Shown: positions 35,554 through 46,332, counted from the first letter of the stretch. The stretch: 64,000 nucleotides of DNA from Rhodopseudomonas palustris (GCF_013415845.1 NZ_CP058907.1:4092001-4156000), one strand, 5' to 3'. Program-made: numbers and translations. Notes: generated by a model not told the origin, from the letters alone.

Positions 35554-38500
35554 ATGACCACAATTGAACGTTGGACCAGAGACTTGGGATATGGCGACGT
35601 GCCAGGTGCACTGTTAGCCGACGCCGACCAAGTTCCTGCGGATCATCCTTTTGCTACCGAGGTGGTGGGGATGTTCGACCCCGGTAGCGATGTTGGCGCT
35701 TCGGCCGTCCTTTGCATTGATCGAGTGCCTACCGTTTGTTTGGTTGATGCCGAACAACTTAAAGGCGACGAGAGAGCGAAAGCGGACCAGATTCGTCGAT
35801 TTTGCGAGCGGCTCTGGAATCAAAATCTGGCTCGCATCGTTCTGGTGGTAGCAGACGACTATGTCGATGCGTGGTCCGTCGACGATCCACAGGCCCCGTG
35901 CGAGCGACTTTCAGATGGGTCCGGCATAGCGCTCACTGAGTTCTCCTTCCAGGGATTGTTGAGCGGAGAAATCCTAAAGAATCGGGCCACCTGGTTTGAT
36001 CCACATAAGCGGGTGGACAAAACCTTGCTCGATAATGTGCGAGTGTTGGTGGAACGGCTATCTGGCACCATCGCCGCCAATATCGCACGTGAACTAACCG
36101 CTTCCGTCATCTTCGTGGCCTACCTCGAAGATCGAGAGATCATTACGGACGCGTATCGCGCGAGCCGTAACGTATCAAGCTTGATCGAGCTTCTGGGAAA
36201 CTATAACGCGATTGGCCTCGAGCGGCTTTTTGGTCAGCTTCAGAAGGACTTCAACGGAGACTTCCTTGCGACCGACGGCCGCCATGAGGCGACTTGGCGC
36301 GGCTTGCCGCCACGTGCGTTCGAGGAACTTCACCACTTCCTGCGTCGCACCGTACTACGGTCCGGTCAGACTGCCTTTTGGCGCTATAATTTCGCGCAGA
36401 TTCCAATCGAATTGATTGCCGGCATCTACGAAACCTTCCTCGGACAGAAGGCAGAGACCGAGGCGGAAGCTGGCGAAAGCGTAACCGCGAAGCGGAAACA
36501 GGGAGCCTATTATACGCCACGGCTGCTGTCGGATTGGGTCGTCGAACAGGCGCTCGCCGGACTCGATCCACTGGAGCAGCGCATCTTCGATGGGGCCTGC
36601 GGTTCGGGAATGCTTCTCACTGCGGCATTTCGACGGCTGATGCGTGCGCAGCGAGCCGCCGCCCATGCAAAAAACAACAACAACCATGACTTCGCAGCGC
36701 GTTGCCGCCTTTTGCTCGGCAATATCTTCGGCAGCGATATTGATGAAGACGCACGCCGATTGACCGCTTTCAGCCTCTATTTAGCGCTGCTGTCCGACCT
36801 CGCGCCACGCGACCTTGAGCTACTACGCAAGGGTGGACACAAACTGCCATCGCTCAAGAAAAATATCCGAAGCCACGGCCAAGGTAATTTCTTCAGTCAA
36901 GATAGCGAATCGATCAACCGCGAGCAGTACACGGTGTTTCTCTCCAACCCTCCGTGGCGAGAGATGCCGCCGGGAGCCCCGGAAACCACTGTCGTTGAAG
37001 CCTGGGCCGAGCGTCAACCAAATACCGTACACTGGCCTAAGCGCCAAATCGCGGCAGCGTTCGCGCTCGCAGCGGCAGACTCATTGACTGCGCACGGCCG
37101 CGTGGCGATGATTTTGCCGATAGGTCTCTTTATTTCGGCAGAGCCGAGCACGCGGCGCTTCCGAGCAAACCTACTTTCGCGTTACAAGATCGACCGCATC
37201 ACGAATTTTGCCGATATGCGGCGGCTCATTTTCGTCGATGCTGACCACCCATTTGTTGTGATGATTGCCACGCGGCGCGCCGAAGCCGTCGACGACCTAT
37301 CGGCTGAGCAGTTTGAATACTGGACACCTAAAACCGACATCGCACTTGCCTTCGGCCGCCTCACGCTTCATGGCGCCGATCGAACGATCTTGCGCGCCCC
37401 GGCATTGATTGATGAGACGCCGCATCTACGCCTTCGATATTGGGGCACCCTGCAGGACCTGGCATTGCTCGAACGTCTCTGGCAACACGGCTCGGTCAAC
37501 GATCTGCGCTCGCGTTTTGGCTGGGAGAAAGGTAAGGGCTTCCACCGGGTCGACAATGATCGGCGTATCCCACGGCATCTGCGATCTGTGATTCCGTCAC
37601 GATGGCTGCTGACTCACAAATTTCTCAAGGCAGAGCGAATCCCCGGTGATCTGCCCATCGTCGATAAACTCTGTTTGGAACGATTTCCCTACGAGCGTAT
37701 CGCGCGAGAACCGGATGAGCTGCGACGCAATTTCAAAGGCGCCCGTGTTATCTGGCCAGACGGGACCCATCCCGAGAATGGGGTAAAGGCAGTCTTCGCA
37801 GAAGACCCGTTCAGCTTTCAACACTCGGTCGGTGTCTTATCGGCACCTGACAACGAAAATGGTAGGCTTGAGGCTCGTTTTTTGACGGCGTATATGCGCT
37901 CGTCGATGGGAACGTGGCTCTCGCTCCTGCTAAGTCCTTCGGTTGCGGCCGAACGTCCAAAGCTGCACGTCAACGAGTTGCTGAGCTGGCCTTATTGGCC
38001 GGCGGCAGGGCATCCGCAGCCAAAAAAAGCCAAGGCCATTCTGAAGAAAGTTGATCGCCTCTTTAAAACAATCGAGAGTGCTGAGCCGCTAACTCGACCG
38101 GCGAAATACGCCGCACGCAAGGCGGAATTCGAGGAGCTTGTCTTCGACTATTTTGCACTACGACCGGAAGAGCGTGTGTTGGTTCAAGAACTGGCAACCT
38201 ACGCTGGGCAATCTCTACAACCTGGCAGTCTCAGCTATGAGATGCTTGTGAAATCTATGCGGCGCCCCCCGGAGCGGGACCAGATCGAGCGTTACTGTAA
38301 GCGACTAGTGCAAGTTCTAACTGAATGGCGCAACGCAACTGGAGGGAAGGGTGAGTTGAGCGCAGTTGCATGGACAGCGCGCAGCATTCCTCTCGGGGGC
38401 GTCATTGTCACGATCTCGGAATCCAAGCCGCGTAAAGCCATAGCCAACCGCTTGGAGGACGATCGCGTGGTTGCCGAACTTCTCAACATAGTCGCAACCG

Positions 38501-38682
38501 CTATGGACGGCAGTTCCGAGCAAATGCTGACTGTGCCGGACGTCATCGTGGTCAAGGGTGATCGCATTACGGTCGTTAAACCACTCGTTACTCGGTTCTG
38601 GCTTGAACGCGCCGCAATCGAAGACGCCAGCAAATTGGCAGGGGAAATAAATGCCATTCGACGGACGAAGAGTTCAGTATGA
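35554..38682 (+). CDS. Large adenine-specific DNA methyltransferase, Eco57I/type IIG-like
   Basis: A 1042-aa protein. Residues about 1-330 form an N-terminal region with a type I/IIG-like helical domain (IAANIARELTASVIFVAYLEDR, then ELIAGIYETFLGQKAE). The methyltransferase core follows: KQGAYYTPRLLSDWVVEQ, the AdoMet motif IFDGACGSGMLLTAAFRRL near 343, and the catalytic NPPW at 465-468. The remaining roughly 570 residues probably hold the target-recognition part (HLRLRYWGTLQDLALLERL; LLTHKFLKAERIPGDLP) and further helical sequence. ATG 35554 is the likely start. No nuclease motif was recognised in this protein. The next gene overlaps by four bases and supplies one. Base composition is clearly more AT-rich than the flanks. 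Confidence 0.85.
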   Translation: MTTIERWTRDLGYGDVPGALLADADQVPADHPFATEVVGMFDPGSDVGASAVLCIDRVPTVCLVDAEQLKGDERAKADQIRRFCERLWNQNLARIVLVVADDYVDAWSVDDPQAPCERLSDGSGIALTEFSFQGLLSGEILKNRATWFDPHKRVDKTLLDNVRVLVERLSGTIAANIARELTASVIFVAYLEDREIITDAYRASRNVSSLIELLGNYNAIGLERLFGQLQKDFNGDFLATDGRHEATWRGLPPRAFEELHHFLRRTVLRSGQTAFWRYNFAQIPIELIAGIYETFLGQKAETEAEAGESVTAKRKQGAYYTPRLLSDWVVEQALAGLDPLEQRIFDGACGSGMLLTAAFRRLMRAQRAAAHAKNNNNHDFAARCRLLLGNIFGSDIDEDARRLTAFSLYLALLSDLAPRDLELLRKGGHKLPSLKKNIRSHGQGNFFSQDSESINREQYTVFLSNPPWREMPPGAPETTVVEAWAERQPNTVHWPKRQIAAAFALAAADSLTAHGRVAMILPIGLFISAEPSTRRFRANLLSRYKIDRITNFADMRRLIFVDADHPFVVMIATRRAEAVDDLSAEQFEYWTPKTDIALAFGRLTLHGADRTILRAPALIDETPHLRLRYWGTLQDLALLERLWQHGSVNDLRSRFGWEKGKGFHRVDNDRRIPRHLRSVIPSRWLLTHKFLKAERIPGDLPIVDKLCLERFPYERIAREPDELRRNFKGARVIWPDGTHPENGVKAVFAEDPFSFQHSVGVLSAPDNENGRLEARFLTAYMRSSMGTWLSLLLSPSVAAERPKLHVNELLSWPYWPAAGHPQPKKAKAILKKVDRLFKTIESAEPLTRPAKYAARKAEFEELVFDYFALRPEERVLVQELATYAGQSLQPGSLSYEMLVKSMRRPPERDQIERYCKRLVQVLTEWRNATGGKGELSAVAWTARSIPLGGVIVTISESKPRKAIANRLEDDRVVAELLNIVATAMDGSSEQMLTVPDVIVVKGDRITVVKPLVTRFWLERAAIEDASKLAGEINAIRRTKSSV

Positions 38683-39341
38683 GCGACGTCAAGGGCCTGA
38701 CCGCCGATAGTCCCTTCGTCGACCTGTTCGGCGATCCTCCGGTTTCGGCCTTGCTCGCTTACGTACACGAGACTTGGCTCGCCTATGCCGAGCTTTACAA
38801 AAACTCGGAGCTGCCGCTGCGAAAACGTACCGAACCGCAATTGACACAAGCCCTGGCAGCAAGTTTACGCGAACGACAGGATGCGGGTGAACAACCCTTT
38901 GCAGGCGATTTCTATGGCGAGTTGTCGGAGTACGTTCTCGACAAGGCGACTGGGTTGCCCAAGTGCATTGCACGCACTGATATCGAATGGCGCCTCTACG
39001 GTGTCTCGGGATTTATCATCGAGTTCAAGATACTGGACGGGAAATCGCAACGCCGTGAGAAATATTTGCTGGACGGCGTGATGCGCTTCGTTATCGGTCG
39101 TTACAGCGGTTCGGCAACTGCGGGTGCGATGTTTGCATTGCTTCGCAAATCTGCAGCCAAAGATCCCACCCTGCTATTGGTTGAATTAGAGAAAGACTGC
39201 ACTGACCTTCGATGCACGGGCGTCAAAAAAGATTCAGAACTTCTGCCGAAAATCGCAGCGTTCGATTCAGCCCACCAAAGGAGCGCGCCGCACGTCACCC
39301 CATTTAAACTGGCACACCTTTTCGTTAAACTACCGGAGTAA
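38679..39341 (+). CDS. Putative PD-(D/E)XK nuclease, partner of the methyltransferase
   Basis: A 220-aa protein of no family I recognise. Its middle carries the elements of a PD-(D/E)XK endonuclease: E53 in a helix (KRTEPQLTQALAASL), D101 in RTDIEW, and E115-F-K117 in GFIIEFKILDG, with a following helix YLLDGVMRFVIGRYS. The start ATG overlaps the methyltransferase stop (ATGA), so the two are made together. This suggests the restriction or effector half of a restriction-modification or other DNA-modification defence system. Activity is inferred; the motif spacing is right, but short motifs of this kind can arise by chance. Confidence 0.7.
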   Translation: MSDVKGLTADSPFVDLFGDPPVSALLAYVHETWLAYAELYKNSELPLRKRTEPQLTQALAASLRERQDAGEQPFAGDFYGELSEYVLDKATGLPKCIARTDIEWRLYGVSGFIIEFKILDGKSQRREKYLLDGVMRFVIGRYSGSATAGAMFALLRKSAAKDPTLLLVELEKDCTDLRCTGVKKDSELLPKIAAFDSAHQRSAPHVTPFKLAHLFVKLPE

Positions 39342-39470
39342 AAGGAGCCATTGGAGCAGAAGTCGACCCTGAGCACAACTTGGCGGCTACTATCTAACTT
39401 GACGTTTCCGGTTACGAAATTGGCAAGCTGATGCCCGCCAATTGCTGGAAAGAGAATCTTCGAGGTCAAT

Positions 39471-40862
39471 TCAAGCCGACTTGCGCACCGCGTTGTCGAC
39501 CAGGGTCTTGCCGAGCGACCAGATCGCGCCCGGCACCTTGTGGCTGGCAGCGATGGTGTCGTCGAAGGCGCGTTCGATCCAGGCGCAATCGTCTTCGGTG
39601 ATGGTCAGCGGCGGCAGCAGCTTGATGGTGTGCAGGCCGTGGCCCGCGACCTGAGTGAGGATCTTGTGATCCTTGAACAACGGCACGGTGATCAGCTGAA
39701 CGAACAGGCCCTTGTTGGCGGTCTCGAGCATCGTCCACGACGCCTTCAGGCGGAGCGATTGCGGCGGGCCGAATTCGACGCCGATCATCAGGCCCTTGCC
39801 GCGCACTTCCTTGAGCAGCTCGTAGCCGGGGACCATGCGCGTGAGCGCCAACCGCAGCTCGGCGCCGCGCTTGGCGGCGGCCTCGACCAGCTTCTCGGCT
39901 TTGAGGACTTCCAGCGTCGCAATACCGGCAGCCATCGCCAGATCGTTCTTGGCGAAGGTCGAGCCGTGCACCACGGCGCGATCCATGCGGTTGAAGATCT
40001 TGTCGAAGATCGACTTGCGGGTCAGCACCGCGCCGACCGGGACGTGGCCGCCCGACAGCGCCTTGGAGAGCAGCACCATGTCGGGTTCGACGTTCCAGTG
40101 CTCGACCGCAAGGAAGCGGCCGGTGCGGCCCATGCCGGTCTGGATCTCGTCGGCGACGAACAGCGTGCCATAGCGTTTGCACAGCGCGGCGGCACCCGGC
40201 AGGAACTCGTCGGTGGGCATGTTGACGCCCTTGCCCTGGATCGGCTCGACGATGAAGGCGGCGACCTCACGGGTCGACAGCACCTTCTCCAGCGCTTCGA
40301 GATCGTTGAACGGGATGGTGGTGACGCCCGGCAGCAGCGGCCCAAAGCCACCCTGGAAATTCTGGTCGTCGGTCAGCGACAGCGCGCCGTAGGTCAGGCC
40401 GTGGTAGCTGTGGTCGCAATTGACGATGCCGTTGCGACCGGTTGCGCCGCGCGCGAACTTGATCGCCGCCTCGACGCTCTCGGCGCCGGAATTGGCGAAG
40501 AACACCTTGTCGAGATACGGCACCTGCTCGAGCAGCCGCTCAGCCAGGATACCGGCGAGGGTCGAGACGTCGAGCTGCACCAGATTGGGCAGGTCGGCAT
40601 CGAGCACGCTCTGCAACGCCTTGCGCACCACCGGATGGTTGCGGCCGAGCGCGAAGACGCCAAAGCCGCTGAGCAGGTCGAGATAGCGGGCGCCGTCGCG
40701 GTCGTAGAGGTACTGACCGGTGCCCTTCTGGAAGCCGACGTCGTAGCCGATGGTTTTGAGGACGCGGACGAGCTGCTCGTTGAGATGCCGGGCGTGCATC
40801 GAACTGCGGTTCGCTTCGCGCGCCGCAAACATCTCGGCAAGGTCTAAATTCGGCTGATACAT
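39471..40862 (-). CDS. hpnO: Hopanoid aminotransferase (aminobacteriohopanetriol formation)
   Basis: A 463-aa class III PLP-dependent aminotransferase. Its motifs are GFGVFALGRNHPVVRKAL, FFANSGAESVEAAIKFAR (PLP phosphate), VADEIQTGMGRTGRFLA (Asp to the pyridine N) and LLSKALSGGHVPVGAV with the Schiff-base lysine. Members of this branch next to hopanoid genes are HpnO, needed to turn a ribosyl-hopane-derived aldehyde into aminobacteriohopanetriol. It is on the minus strand downstream of hpnN but separated by 331 bp, and it marks the right border of the methyltransferase island. Confidence 0.9.
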   Translation of the reverse strand: MYQPNLDLAEMFAAREANRSSMHARHLNEQLVRVLKTIGYDVGFQKGTGQYLYDRDGARYLDLLSGFGVFALGRNHPVVRKALQSVLDADLPNLVQLDVSTLAGILAERLLEQVPYLDKVFFANSGAESVEAAIKFARGATGRNGIVNCDHSYHGLTYGALSLTDDQNFQGGFGPLLPGVTTIPFNDLEALEKVLSTREVAAFIVEPIQGKGVNMPTDEFLPGAAALCKRYGTLFVADEIQTGMGRTGRFLAVEHWNVEPDMVLLSKALSGGHVPVGAVLTRKSIFDKIFNRMDRAVVHGSTFAKNDLAMAAGIATLEVLKAEKLVEAAAKRGAELRLALTRMVPGYELLKEVRGKGLMIGVEFGPPQSLRLKASWTMLETANKGLFVQLITVPLFKDHKILTQVAGHGLHTIKLLPPLTITEDDCAWIERAFDDTIAASHKVPGAIWSLGKTLVDNAVRKSA

Positions 40863-41193
40863 GGGCTACTTACGTCGCTTGTTGGACCCGCCGTCAACAC
40901 AAAAGGCTGGCGGTGCGTCGCACTCGAGCTTTCTTTTCAGAGTTGTGATGCGCGGGTGACATGCCGATTTCACGGCGACTCCCGCATGGCGCACGACCCC
41001 TACCCCAGGTGTGGGTATAGTCCGATCGGCGGGGGGGACGCCAGCCCTGTGACGCAACCTGCGGCAATCGCGCCTTGCTTGCCGGTCTCAACGCGATTTC
41101 ATGCTCCGGAACACCCCGGTGCAGGAAAAACGCCTCCCCGGCGAAGTCCCGGTCCGGGGCATCGGCGCGCGCCGACGCCCCGGACGGCGCGAC
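40863..41193 (-). other. Gap between hpnN and hpnO, with a 34-bp palindrome
   Basis: No gene is recognised. At 41152-41185, starting 9 bp beyond the hpnN stop, lies a palindrome with perfect 9-bp outer arms GTCCGGGGC / GCCCCGGAC and inner arms TCGGCGC / GCGCCGA, interrupted by one A/C mismatch (a G-U wobble in the minus-strand RNA). It has essentially no loop. It probably ends or stabilises the hpnN transcript. The part near 40863-40910 should carry the hpnO promoter, but I could not assign -35/-10 boxes with confidence. Confidence 0.55.
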
Positions 41194-43800
41194 TCACAGA
41201 TCGGTGTCGCCGGACTCGTCGATGTGGCGCGGCTTGCCCATCAGGGCCGGCTGGAACAGCAGCACGGCGCCGAGCGTGGTCAGCAACGACAGCGCCAGCA
41301 GCTTGCCCATGCTGGCCGTTCCCGGATGGCTCGACAGCCACAGGCTGCCGAACGCGGTGGCAGTGGTGAGGGCGCTGAAGAAGATCGCCCGGGTCAGCGC
41401 CGACTGCAGCAGGTTGGTGCGGCCGGAGCGCCAGGCGGTCACGTAATAGATCTTGAACGCGACGCCGACGCCGAGCAGCAGCGGCAAGGCGACGATGTTG
41501 GCGAAGTTCAGCGGCAGATCGATCAGCACGCAGATCTCCAGCGTCACCGCGCCGGCCACCAGCAGCGGCACCAGGGTCAGCGCCACGTCGGAAATCCGGC
41601 GCAGCGTGATCCACAGCAGGATCGAGATCGACAATAGCGCCCACAGCCCGGCCTGGATGAACGAGGCCACGATGGTATCGCCCGACTTCAGGATCGACAC
41701 CGGACCACCGGTCGCCAACGGCTCGGCCTGCAGCACGGCGGCGGCGAACTTGCGCAGCGTATCGTTGTCGTTGGGGTCGCCGCTCGGCAGCACCTCGACG
41801 CGGATCTGACCGTCCTTGGTCTTCCACGACGACACGATGTCGGCCGGCAGGTTGTCGAGCGTCACCGGCTGCGCTTTCAGCATGTTGCGCAGCAGTTCGA
41901 AGTCGAGCAGCAGCGGCCGCACGAACACGTCCTGGGCCTTCTCGCGCATCGCCTGATCGGCGCCCGCAAGCTTGGTCAGCGCGGTGGCGAGCCGGCGCGA
42001 GGCGTCGGCGCCGGGTCCAGTGGCCTCGCCGGCGGCGCGGCGCAGCGCTTCGGCCGAGCTCTTCAGCGACGCGATATTGTCCTGATCGGACGGCGGCGGA
42101 TCGACCTGCTCGGGGTTAAGCGCGGGCTCCAGTACCTTGGCGCCGGCCTGGATCAGCTTCAGCTTCTCCGGCTGGTCCGGCGGCACGAAAGTGTCGAGCG
42201 AGATGGTGCGCGACACTTGCGGCAGCTTGGCGAGCTTGGCTTCGATCGCGCGGGCCGTCTGCTCGTTCGGCGCCATCACGTTGACGGCGTTGGCGCCGGT
42301 ATTCGGATCCTTGCGCAGGTCAAGGAACGTCGCGATCGACTCGACCTTGGGGCTGCGCAGATTGATCGGGTTGAAGTCGAAATGCATGAAGTAGAGCAGC
42401 GGCAGGCCGGCCAGCGCGACACCGATCGTGCCGACGATGATGGCAATGCGGTGCTTCTCCAGGAAGTGATCGACCGGCGCCAGGAAGGCGTAGCCGAGCG
42501 GTTCCTTCTCACCGGCCGGGTTCAGCAACTTCAGCAGCGCCGGCAGCACGGTGATGCTGGTGAAGAACGCGATCGCCATGCCGGCACCGGCGATCTCGCC
42601 AAGTTCGGAAATGCCTTTGTAGGACGTCGGCAGGAACGACAGGAAGCCCGCCGTGGTCGACATCGCCGCCAGTGACAGCGGCACTGCGGAGTATTCGGCG
42701 GCCTGGACCAGGGCCTTCTCGAGGTCCCCGGTCTTGTGCCGTTCCGATCGATAGCGGACGCTGAATTGGATGCCGAAATCGACGCCGAGGCCGACAAACA
42801 GCACCGCGAACGCGATCGACAGCAGGTTGAGCGAATCCACCAGCATCAGGCCGACCGCAGTGGTGATCGACAGGCCGATCACCAGATTGGCCGCCACCGC
42901 GAAGATGATCTTGGAGGAATGCAGCGCCATCCAGAGGATCAGCAGCACCACCACGACGGTCCCGATGCCGTTGACCACGGCGCCGTCCTTGACGGTGGCA
43001 AATTCCTCGTTGGCGATCGGCACCGGGCCGGTCAGCCGCACCCGGGCGCCGAAATCCTGCTCGATCTTGAGATCGACCGCCGCCTGACGGATCGCGTCGG
43101 TCGCCGCCTTGCCGGGTTCGAGCGCCTTGAAGTCGAGGATCGGCTTGACCTCGATGAAGGCACGCTTGTCGCCATCGGTCAGCGGTTCCGGATTGACCAG
43201 GCCGCGCCAGGAGAAGAATGCCTGCTGCTTGCCGAGCACGTCCTCGATGGTCGCGGCGACTGTATTGAAAGGTTTCGCGGTGGCGTCGAGGGTCAGTTCC
43301 CCGCGCTTCAACCCGACCAGACCGGTTTCCAGCGCCGCCGTCAGGCCGCGGATCGACGGATCGCCGGCCATGATCTCGATCAGGGGAACCGCCTGCTGGA
43401 ACTGGCCGGTGGCCTTGGCGACCTCGTCCTTGGGCAGGAACAGCAGCCCGCTGCGGTCGAAAAACGGCCCGCCGCCGAGCCGCTTCACCGAGTCGAAGTT
43501 GATGTTATTCTTGGATAATTCGGCCGTGAGCTTGGCCGCCGCGGCATTCGCGAATTCCGGCGTCGGGGCCTCGACCACGGCCAGGATCAGCCGTTCCTGG
43601 TCGAATGCCTTCTCGAACACGATATCACGTTTGCGCCAGTCGAGATCAGACGAGATCAAATGATTGATGTCTGTGTTGATCCCGAAATGTTGGTAAGTAT
43701 AGAAACCTGCTGCAACTGCGAGAAATACGCCGATCAGCACAGTAAAAGCCGCAAAACGGGTGCTGGCTCTGACAATGGAGACGATGGCACTTTTCAGCAC
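41194..43800 (-). CDS. hpnN: Hopanoid-associated RND transporter
   Basis: An 868-aa inner-membrane RND/MMPL-type transporter that moves hopanoids to the outer membrane in R. palustris. An N-terminal membrane segment (FAAFTVLIGVFLAVAAGFYTY) precedes a large periplasmic domain; five hydrophobic segments then follow, with LFVGLGVDFGIQFSVRYR in the first transmembrane bundle. A second periplasmic domain and bundle (ILLWITLRRISDVALTLVPLL, ANIVALPLLLGVGVAFKIYYV) repeat the layout. Start GTG 43800 has GAAAGAG before it and matches the family start; the longer frame to 43920 enters the intergenic region. It diverges from ispH. Confidence 0.93.
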   Translation of the reverse strand: MLKSAIVSIVRASTRFAAFTVLIGVFLAVAAGFYTYQHFGINTDINHLISSDLDWRKRDIVFEKAFDQERLILAVVEAPTPEFANAAAAKLTAELSKNNINFDSVKRLGGGPFFDRSGLLFLPKDEVAKATGQFQQAVPLIEIMAGDPSIRGLTAALETGLVGLKRGELTLDATAKPFNTVAATIEDVLGKQQAFFSWRGLVNPEPLTDGDKRAFIEVKPILDFKALEPGKAATDAIRQAAVDLKIEQDFGARVRLTGPVPIANEEFATVKDGAVVNGIGTVVVVLLILWMALHSSKIIFAVAANLVIGLSITTAVGLMLVDSLNLLSIAFAVLFVGLGVDFGIQFSVRYRSERHKTGDLEKALVQAAEYSAVPLSLAAMSTTAGFLSFLPTSYKGISELGEIAGAGMAIAFFTSITVLPALLKLLNPAGEKEPLGYAFLAPVDHFLEKHRIAIIVGTIGVALAGLPLLYFMHFDFNPINLRSPKVESIATFLDLRKDPNTGANAVNVMAPNEQTARAIEAKLAKLPQVSRTISLDTFVPPDQPEKLKLIQAGAKVLEPALNPEQVDPPPSDQDNIASLKSSAEALRRAAGEATGPGADASRRLATALTKLAGADQAMREKAQDVFVRPLLLDFELLRNMLKAQPVTLDNLPADIVSSWKTKDGQIRVEVLPSGDPNDNDTLRKFAAAVLQAEPLATGGPVSILKSGDTIVASFIQAGLWALLSISILLWITLRRISDVALTLVPLLVAGAVTLEICVLIDLPLNFANIVALPLLLGVGVAFKIYYVTAWRSGRTNLLQSALTRAIFFSALTTATAFGSLWLSSHPGTASMGKLLALSLLTTLGAVLLFQPALMGKPRHIDESGDTDL

Positions 43801-44112
43801 ATTCACTCTTTCTATTGCTACCGGCTGGCCTAAAATGCGGCCGCCCCGCCGGGATCCGAGTCGATCGAACTGGTTCTTATGGTTCTGCGACCAAGGACTG
43901 GACAAAATGGCCGAAAACAAGCCGGCGTAGGTGTGTGCGCGGAAGTAATCTCACCAGGCCAGATTGCCAAGGGCGTTTTGCATTGCGTGCTGCACTGCGC
44001 CAATAAGTCCCCTGCGTCCCTTGCGGTTGCGGGTGTCCCCATACCAGCTAGATCATGCTACGGGAATGCGACGTGCTGCCAGGAGACCGAACAATCATGA
44101 GCGTGGTGCCCC
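43801..44112. promoter_or_regulatory. Divergent promoter region between hpnN and ispH
   Basis: This is a 312-bp gap without a convincing gene. It must hold the promoters for hpnN (minus) and ispH-hpnH (plus). A weak plus-strand candidate is TTGCGG-N16-TAGATC around 44028-44055. A short frame ATGAGCGTGGTGCCCCTTGTCTGA (eight codons, 44097-44120, shown here by its endpoints) overlaps the ispH TTG start in another frame and is preceded by AGGAGA. It could act as a coupling leader peptide. Confidence 0.4.
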
Positions 44113-45057
44113 TTGTCTGAAGTCCGCCCCCTCGAAGTGTTCCTTGCCCAACCCCGTGGTTTCTGCGCTGGCGTGGTGCGTGCGATCGAGATCGTCGAGC
44201 GCGCGCTGGAGAAGTACGGTCCGCCGGTCTATGTGCGGCATGAGATCGTGCATAACAAATACGTGGTCGAGAGCCTGAAGGCCAAAGGTGCGATCTTCGT
44301 CGAGGAGCTGTCGGAAGTTCCGCCGAAGGCCGTGACCGTGTTCAGCGCCCACGGCGTCGCCCGCAGCATCGAGGAAGAGGCCGCGGCGCGTGACCTGCCG
44401 GTGCTCAACGCCACCTGCCCGCTGGTCACCAAAGTGCATAACCAGGGCAAGCGCTATACGTCGAAGGGCCGCACCCTGATCCTGATCGGCCACGCCGGCC
44501 ATCCGGAAGTCGAAGGCACGATGGGCCAGGTTCCCGGTCCTGTGCTGCTGGTGCAGAACCTCGACGACGTCGCGGCGCTGACGCTGCCGCCGGAAACCCC
44601 GGTGGCGTACATCACCCAGACCACGCTGAGCGTCGACGACACCAAGGACATCATCGTGGCGCTTTCAAAGAAATTCCACGATATCGAAGGCCCGGACACC
44701 CGCGACATCTGCTATGCCACGCAAAACCGGCAATCGGCGGTGCGGCAGATGAGCAAGCTGGTCGACCTGATCCTGGTGGTCGGAGCCAACAACAGTTCGA
44801 ACTCCAACCGACTGCGGGAAATCGGCACCGAAGCCGGCATCCCGAGCTACCTGATCGCCGATGGCAGCGAGCTCGACCCGGCCTGGCTCGACGGCAAGAA
44901 GGCGGTCGGCATCACGGCCGGCGCCTCGGCCCCGGAAGTGCTGGTCGACGACGTGATCGAAGCGCTGCGCCGGATCGTCCCGGTCACCGTTTCGGTGCTG
45001 CCGGGCCGCGAAGAAAACATTGAATTCGTTCTGCCCGCGGAACTGGCCACCGCCTGA
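44113..45057 (+). CDS. ispH: 4-hydroxy-3-methylbut-2-enyl diphosphate reductase
   Basis: A 314-aa IspH/LytB, the last enzyme of the MEP pathway, making IPP and DMAPP. The three cluster cysteines are C18 (PRGFCAGV), C102 ([11 protein letters not shown]) and C200 ([10 protein letters not shown]); FSAHGVA and [12 protein letters not shown] give the substrate histidines. The start is unusual. An in-frame stop at 44098 and no ATG before the conserved [10 protein letters not shown] make TTG 44113 the most likely start; GTG 44134 is an alternative. It lies 39 bp upstream of hpnH and so supplies isoprenoid precursors within the hopanoid cluster. Confidence 0.94.
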   Translation: MSEVRPLEVFLAQPRGFCAGVVRAIEIVERALEKYGPPVYVRHEIVHNKYVVESLKAKGAIFVEELSEVPPKAVTVFSAHGVARSIEEEAAARDLPVLNATCPLVTKVHNQGKRYTSKGRTLILIGHAGHPEVEGTMGQVPGPVLLVQNLDDVAALTLPPETPVAYITQTTLSVDDTKDIIVALSKKFHDIEGPDTRDICYATQNRQSAVRQMSKLVDLILVVGANNSSNSNRLREIGTEAGIPSYLIADGSELDPAWLDGKKAVGITAGASAPEVLVDDVIEALRRIVPVTVSVLPGREENIEFVLPAELATA

Positions 45058-45096
45058 TCCGCCCAACCGACATGCCGTGAAAGAGAAGATTTCGTA

Positions 45097-46257
<1,161 letters not shown>

Positions 46258-46283
46258 TCGCCGGCCAACGGCTTCCACATTTC

Positions 46284-46313
46284 AAAAGCGCGGCCCGCGG
46301 GCCGCGCTTTTTT
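46284..46313 (+). terminator. Rho-independent terminator after hpnH
   Basis: The stem AAAAGCGCGGCC / GGCCGCGCTTTT has a CGCG loop and ends in TTTTTT (46308-46313). It is symmetric enough to work in both directions and so also serves the converging pstS-like gene. Confidence 0.92.
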
Positions 46314-46332
46314 GTTGAGTACGTCTGACCGT

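Noticed and set aside
35430..35567. 45-codon open frame (MDECAMLEKVYS...) overlapping the methyltransferase start
   Set aside because: Short, without recognised homology or a good ribosome-binding site, and it runs into the next gene. A controller function was considered, but no helix-turn-helix is visible.
43815..44100. Small plus-strand open frames in the hpnN-ispH gap
   Set aside because: Several frames of 60-100 codons overlap one another and the divergent promoters, with no recognisable motif or secretion signal.
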